Assembly (NCBI GenBank): GCA_930367205.1
Contig: OV884015.1
Location: 76,399,341-76,463,340 of the forward strand
Source: Acanthosoma haemorrhoidale
Taxonomy: Eukaryota; Arthropoda; Insecta; Hemiptera; Acanthosomatidae
DNA: 64,000 nt
Direction: 5' to 3'
This document shows positions 11,149-64,000 of this stretch, one piece after another. Positions within the stretch are counted from its first letter, which is position 1. Each line of letters opens with the position of its first letter. A model generated the notes under the pieces. It saw only the letters and a program-made list of their open reading frames with translations, was not told where the DNA came from and made no database searches. The position numbers and the translations under genes were made by a program.

Positions 11149-11392
11149 CTCCGGTGTGTGTCACAGGTGACCAGTCCCGAGAGGCCTATATATATATATT
11201 TTTTGTTGGTTTATTATGTTTTTTTTGTGTTATATGGGTCTGTGCTGTGATTTTAGATGAACCTGGAAGACATTTTTCTTTTCAAATTTTTTTTATTAAC
11301 AGAGTATACTTTTTGTTTTGTGTTGCTATAGATACATAGCTGATGTCGCATGTTAGGAGTTTACGGGGAATGTCCGTAAACTGGTAGGGGGG
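11149..11392 (+). other. Retrotransposon 3' untranslated region with hairpin and polypurine tract
   Basis: No envelope frame is present; the longest frame (11154-11339, 61 codons) is a hydrophobic T-rich stretch without recognisable domains. At 11358-11382 is a perfect 9-bp stem, AGTTTACGG and CCGTAAACT, with a 7-nt loop. It is followed at once by the polypurine tract AGGGGGG (11386-11392) abutting the 3' LTR, where plus-strand DNA synthesis would be primed. Confidence 0.75.
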
Positions 11393-11579
11393 AGTTACGT
11401 CTAGCGGTACGGCAATGTTAAGCCTTAATACCTTGTAGCCTAGGGTAAACAAACCCGTAACGTGTGTATAGAGGATCAGGAGGAAAATAAAGCGAGTTAT
11501 AAAACAAACCTTCTTATTATATCATCTACCTCCTTTCTTCATTCCTTTTTCTCGATCGTCTACAGCTGGGAGACGATAA

Positions 11580-11581
<2 letters not shown>
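11393..11581 (+). repeat. 3' LTR
   Basis: 189 bp, AGTTACG to GATAACT, matching the 5' LTR except for one extra T near 11425. It is followed by TATA (11582-11585), the right copy of the target duplication, inside a (TA)n run to about 11610. Confidence 0.93.
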
Positions 11582-11614
<33 letters not shown>

Positions 11615-12072
11615 CGAAGATTCACTAAATCAATAAGCGTTTAAAACCCCCAGTCCCTTTATGTTGCAAATAATGACACATAACGTACCAAAATTGATGT
11701 ATCGTGATTCTTCCATGTAAACTTCACTCCACATGTAATATCTCTGATGACACAATTTAACATGTTCTTTACATCCTTTCGTATTGGCGTTTACTACGTA
11801 TTCCTGATGCCAGGGGTTCTTGCCCTTTTTCTGACCTTTGAACTTCTCATATGACGTTCACGGGCCCGTTTAATTTATTTTAAAGTAATTGGTAAGACAG
11901 TCAAATAACAAGACAGATTTGAATGTACTACCGAGTGCCAAATCGTAATTTGATAATGCGATTGATAATTGTTGGAGATATAAACTTCTATGTTTGGACT
12001 TAAATACAAAATATCTGGTCTTGGGCCAATGATTATTAAAAGTGAATCATCAAGATCAAAATTAGAAAATAA

Positions 12073-12626
12073 TTTTTTTTTTTTTTTTTCATAGCCCCTT
12101 TAAATTTACTGATAATTATAGATCCTCAGGCGAATATATTTACAAATCATTTTTGTATTATCGCTACATTATATACAGGTTTTGTTATTTTATAAAAATT
12201 ATATAATGAATAAACAAGTATAATGATACACATTATACGTAACTGGACTAAACTGACTAATAAAGGTGATGGGGCTCACCTTTTTGATCAAACTTAAAAC
12301 TAACTTACATACTAATTCTTAACCTAATTTTTCCCCGACAGTCTGTTGCCATCGATGCGGGAGGGACGATAGGTCATAGTGTTAAACACTGGGTTGGTTA
12401 GGTGCTGCAACGAGTCAAAAAACTTGGTGTGTCTTCGGCGGATGAACTCACCTACCGACGGCACACCAAGCAACGGGTGCAGGTCAGCATTCTTTAACCT
12501 CTCGAGAGAGGTATGTCGGACCACTTTTCGCATGATCCCATTCTGGAAATGTTGGAGACATTTGGCTGTATTGTCAGTCAAGGGGGTAAATAGCGGGATA
12601 GAAAATAAAATGTTGCATAAGTTCAT
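12073..12626 (-). mobile_element. Jockey-like LINE fragment, 3' end with ORF2 C-terminus
   Basis: On the minus strand the order is the C-terminal coding part (12324-12626), a 3' UTR matching 704-945, and a poly-A tail seen as a T-run at 12073-12089. The peptide has CLQHFQN, LHPLLGVPSV and a RRRHTKFFDS segment, the kind of post-RT tail seen in jockey-type elements. Related words occur in the copy at 61567-62470. It is 5'-truncated, so the reverse transcriptase core is absent. Confidence 0.7.
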
Positions 12627-12824
12627 ATTTTTCTATAGATTGAGATTTTTGTGTGCGAGAATGATCGGTTTTCAGATGATCTGAAGTTTGGTTTTCATAT
12701 TCCAATCGTTAAATTCGGTAGTGATGAGTGGATGTTTAACAGCATGTTTAACATGTATAGCAGTGTTTTTTACTTTAATTACTTTGAGATTTTGATAGTT
12801 ATATGCATTACTTTACTAGAAATC

Positions 12825-12953
<129 letters not shown>

Positions 12954-15900
12954 AACATAAACTCTGGAAGAGACTGTATATTGGATAAGCAGTGCGGTTA
13001 TAATTTTTGGTTAGTCAATTCCTTTACTACGTGCCTCGAATGGGAACGGCCCAGTCGTTGGTTCCCACCTACTCAAGCTTCCTTATCTCTTACCCAAACC
13101 TTTTCTATTTATTTACTATTTGGCATTCATAAGATTGATATTTGCCGTAATGATTGACGTATCCATAGAATAGGCCTTTGTGTGCTTCCAACATTTATTC
13201 AATAGTCAAGTTAACAGACCCTCATTGTTTCTATGCAATGTTTATTAGCTGATATCAATAACGTGACCTATCATCATGATTTATAAAACTATACTGTTCA
13301 AAATATGTACAGAATCGATAAGTAATAAATTAAAATTTATCTCTCTTTAGTGGTGGAATCAAACTCATTCATCTTGCGAATGATAGAAATTTAACGCATT
13401 TGGTTTTTGATCGTATGCTCTGCAATACCAATGTGATTATATAGAATTCGATCCTTTTATTTTATAATTATTTACGCTTGAATTCTAGTGACGATATAAA
13501 AGACTCATTATTCCCTCAAACACCGTACAGCAGAATGAAACTTCATTCTCGAAGCTGAGTGACGGTTCCAAGTGGCCTTGTTACTCATTAAGTTTTTTTT
13601 TCGTATTGATTCAAAACTACTCTGTCCCTTAAGACAGCATATCGACTCAACTTTACTAAAAACAAAAGTTTTTTTATCACTTTTTAATGTTTAATATTTA
13701 TAATGAAGATCACCACTTTCATTGCTCCCCTCCCACTGGATTTCACAGTTGAACACACACCGCAATTAAAATGCTTGGAGGCTACCTCTTATAACATTTA
13801 GTGTCCTGCAAGTTTGGTTACTCTCCGGAATCAGAGTACGGGTTAGCAACCCTACGTCCTCATTGTTCCACACTTGACAGTTTCGTTGGAGCTTTCACTT
13901 CATTTCTTTAACCTGCGAATAAGTCACAAATATAAGCAAAAAAACGTATGCAATTCAAAGTAGGCGATATCTGACACATAATGTTCCACATGTCAGTACT
14001 CAATCCTGATGATCGGATCATAAAATCATAAAAAAAATTGATCTTCTGTGTTGTCCTAACGATATTTGTAAGGGAAGGGAAAGGAAGGAGCAACATATAT
14101 TTTAAGTAGCATTGTCAACTTGGTTGCATTTGTACTCAACATTTTTTTGTTCTCCCCTCTGGCTGCAGAATGCGCTATATCAGTTCTCTGTGGCTCGTTA
14201 CATTCGGAATAAACTTATAAATGCGTTTGGGTCAATTTTAGGCTTCTAAGAAAGCGAATTTTCAAAAAAAAATTCTTAGTGTTCCTCTACAGTGTTATAA
14301 GAATTGCCATGTGAATTTTCAGCATCTTAGTTCTTGTTCTAGAGTTCTAGAGAAATACTGTGACCCCGCCTCTGAGTGGTATTTGGATTATATATATAAA
14401 GACCGGATTAGGAATGATCAGTTATCCCGATTAAGGAATGATATCACAGTTGGTTTGGATGTTTTATTTTTGTCATGGATCACAAATAGAGAGAATAGGT
14501 CAGTTTTTGTTTTTTTTGTTATGCATTTCAAATAGGAGAGGGAAAGTATCGGAATAGCGTCCCTGAATGTGGCCCATTTCCCTAACATTGTATAGGAATT
14601 ACTTTTTTGAACTCGTAACTTGGGTTCTTTCTCCGCTATTCTCCGCCTAATTTCTAGCATATTTTCTCTTTTTTCAAACGAATTCCAGTCGTTAAAAAAT
14701 CGTGAAAGATTGAAGGTCCGAAGCAAAGTTATTAATTATTATCGATCAAACGTATATATGGTGAATTTGTCACCCTTTATACATTACCGGAAAATATATA
14801 TTTAGGGGACTCGAAATATGGACATCCAATGAGTGAGAACAATTTGTGTTTCTGGTTCAAAATCAATGAAACCTCAAAAAAATAAGGGCAGGATGTGACC
14901 GGTTCCGATTGAAAGCTCACGAAAAGTTTCTCTTTGAAATTATTTTCAGACAGCTACAAAATGCGAAAATAATTATTAGTAAAACTATCTACTAGAGAAT
15001 AAATCGCCAATGAACTATAACTATATATAATGAGAGAATTATACGCAAACAAAAATGAATGACTCCTTTAATGGAAGTTTTGTAACGTTGCCGCAAGTGT
15101 GATAAAATCTTGAATTAGTCAGAGCGGGCAAATTAAAAATTGCGTGCAACGGAGATTCGCGTGCGGGCGGATTTACTGAAACCTGAGTCATTTTTCAGTG
15201 CCGTCCTTACATCATTAGCCGACGCGAGGGTAGGGCACTTCTACCTCTCTCTAACGCTTGCGAACAATCTGACCATTATTCAAATTCTTCCAGTGAGAGG
15301 ATATTTAGAGGAGTTAAAAAGGGGTGGCAGTTGAAATAACTTATGCCACTTTTTCGTTCATAAAAATGTGATTAATTATTTTTTATTTGTTTTCCTTTTC
15401 ATGTCAAAAATACAAATTAAAATAAAGTTCGCCGGTCACGCACCTCTGAGGTACTGGCGGCCCACATTTTGTTAAACAGCTGGCATAATAATAATTACTA
15501 TTGTTGCAGTCACGAAATTAGAAGCGTTAGAACTCGCTATATGTGGCAAGCCCTGTTGCACTACTTCTCTTCTATAAGTTATCCCTTTACTTCGATAATG
15601 TCTATCATTAAGCAATAAGGAAATTAGTGATGAGCCTCCAGTCTTTCTCGTATGTGGCAACGCCAAGCCAAGAAGCCCCTTCATCCCAAGCGTCTAATTT
15701 CATGTCGGCGATTATAGTTGCCAATTTAAAATCGTGATAGTGACACTCATTCAAATGAGACTGCAGTGTAGTCTGTATAGAGGTATTGAGAATTCCAAAA
15801 CTCGACTGTTTTATTAAGATCCTAATTCTTTTATGAAATATATTTAAAATTATTGGCAGGCCTAAAGGCAGAGGGAAAGCGTTCGTTTCAGACTTCAACG

Positions 15901-16318
15901 TGTGAGTACGCCACACCACCCAATAGAGTTAGTAGCTTGTAATTAATGGTCTTAGATGATTGGGTATAAAAATAAATATTTAAAAGATATTATTTAAAAA
16001 AAAAAATTTAAAGCTAAATAAATTTTTAAAAAATACCTAGTTGTATTTTCATGATCATTTAAGGAATTCAAGCAGCTATTAGACATCAGACTAGTATGTT
16101 ACTATTAGAAACGTCAAAATTTAATTAGCAAAAACTTTTAGTCCTGCGGAAACAGCAGGCATATTCATTTCGCAGCTTTAATAATTGCAACTTTGTCTAA
16201 ATAATTAATTTCTTTACCTTGTCCTCTTAAGAAATATATTCTTTGCGTCGATGAACACGGCCAAAATAAGAAAATAAATACATGTAAATGACACACAGTG
16301 GAAGAGTGGTTCTGAGGT

Positions 16319-16350
16319 ATATAATAAGAGATTACTGAGTAAAGAGACGG
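16319..16350 (+). promoter_or_regulatory. Putative TATA core promoter for the long unc-13 isoform
   Basis: TATATAATA at 16319-16327 lies 87 bp before the start codon, leaving room for transcription to begin near 16350. The intervening sequence becomes GC-rich. An alternative reading is that TGTTGGCAG (16361-16369) is a splice acceptor for an upstream non-coding exon, but it has little pyrimidine tract. This is inference from motif and spacing only. Confidence 0.3.
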
Positions 16351-16413
16351 TGGTGTTTGGTGTTGGCAGGAGCGGAGGACGATGAGGAGCGGACGTAGCA
16401 GGGGGCGGAGGCG

Positions 16414-63751
<47,338 letters not shown>

Positions 63752-64000
63752 GTAAGCACTATTTACTTCAATGCAAATCACACAAAAACAATTATCATTT
63801 ATTAATTATTAAAGTAGAGTACATATTAAATATTTAAAGAATAATTACATTTTAATCACTTGGGATGTTAATAGATAAACGAGTTAAAACAAAGAAACAT
63901 TTTTTGCTTAGTCGTTTAACATTCCTTTGCCCATCAATAATTCAAGTGGAACATTTTTTTGACTTTTGTTTTATAACTTCAAAACTAAAACCAACTTCTG
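63752..64000 (+). other. unc-13 intron 23 (partial)
   Basis: AT-rich start of the next intron; nothing else seen before the window ends. Confidence 0.85.

Larger units (their letters stand above)
6296..11581 (+). mobile_element. Ty3/gypsy-type LTR retrotransposon, structurally complete, no env
   Basis: The element is 5286 bp. The LTRs are 188 and 189 bp and differ, by eye, by one T (AAGCCTAATACC against AAGCCTTAATACC), so the insertion is young. Both LTRs start AGTTA and end TAACT. TATA lies immediately outside each end (6292-6295 and 11582-11585), a 4-bp target duplication in a TA-rich site as known for gypsy-group elements. In order it has a primer binding site, gag, pol (protease-RT-RNase H-integrase, the Ty3/gypsy order), a polypurine tract and the 3' LTR. 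Only 244 bp separate pol from the 3' LTR, so there is no envelope gene. Base composition is visibly GC-richer than the surrounding DNA. Two in-frame UGA codons at the gag-pol junction are the only apparent barriers to expression. Confidence 0.95.

Noticed and set aside
11154..11339. 61-codon hydrophobic frame after pol as an env remnant
   Set aside because: It is explained by T-rich sequence. There is no signal peptide, furin site or fusion-peptide pattern, and it is far too short.
14418..14726. 102-codon minus-strand frame
   Set aside because: Overlapped by a 74-codon plus-strand frame, with no recognisable motif; probably chance.
15140..15334. 64-codon plus-strand frame in a GC-richer patch
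   Set aside because: It opens on TTG without an ATG, is short and has no recognisable domain.
15472..15919. Two overlapping minus-strand frames that could be one frameshifted gene
   Set aside because: The overlap region reads plausibly in both frames but nothing matches a known family, and neither frame has context. Left out for lack of support.

Overview
This is insect genomic DNA: AT-rich, with GT-AG introns, scattered non-LTR and DNA transposon remnants and a recent Ty3/gypsy-type LTR retrotransposon. The only cellular gene I can support is unc-13 (Munc13), which regulates synaptic-vesicle priming, on the + strand. Its coding sequence opens at 16414 and runs off the right edge; the last exon seen ends at 63751. 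The large genome, long introns and repeat classes would suit a hemipteran or similar hemimetabolous insect, but the order is a guess.

Layout. Bases 1-6295 hold no recognisable cellular gene. They carry a tandem ~235-bp repeat with a LINE 3' end inserted in one unit, a dispersed repeat copy and a short perfect hairpin. Bases 6296-11581 are a complete LTR retrotransposon: 188/189-bp LTRs, a tRNA-Phe-type primer binding site, gag with two zinc knuckles, pol ordered protease-RT-RNase H-integrase, and a polypurine tract, inserted at TATA inside a TA repeat. Gag and pol share one frame and are separated by two in-frame UGA codons. Bases 11586-16413 are intergenic, with a LINE 3' fragment and an (AG)63 microsatellite. 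A TATA-like motif lies about 90 bp before the unc-13 start codon.

unc-13. I traced 23 coding exon positions (24 exons, because position 7 has two versions). Phases agree at every junction and the exons give 2291 codons plus one base. Exon 1 alone gives 1245 residues of largely disordered N-terminus with a coiled coil. Exon 5 carries a complete C1 domain, exons 7-10 the C2B domain with its calcium-binding acidic residues, and exons 11-23 most of the MUN domain. The end of MUN and the C2C domain lie beyond the window. At exon 7 two exons of identical length (107 bp) and identical phases encode alternative C1-C2B linkers, one basic and one acidic. This is the most interesting gene-level observation.

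Introns. They contain a piggyBac-like MITE (43346-43885, TTAA duplications), a pogo/Tigger-like MITE (50754-51012, TA duplications), a possible third inverted-repeat element (35017-35550), two head-to-tail LINE copies plus a further RT fragment (60329-62830), a LINE C-terminal remnant (38270-38520), a decayed coding-like block (36000-36850) and two unclassified GC-richer blocks (48780-49320, 53090-53330). I saw no tRNA, rRNA or CRISPR.
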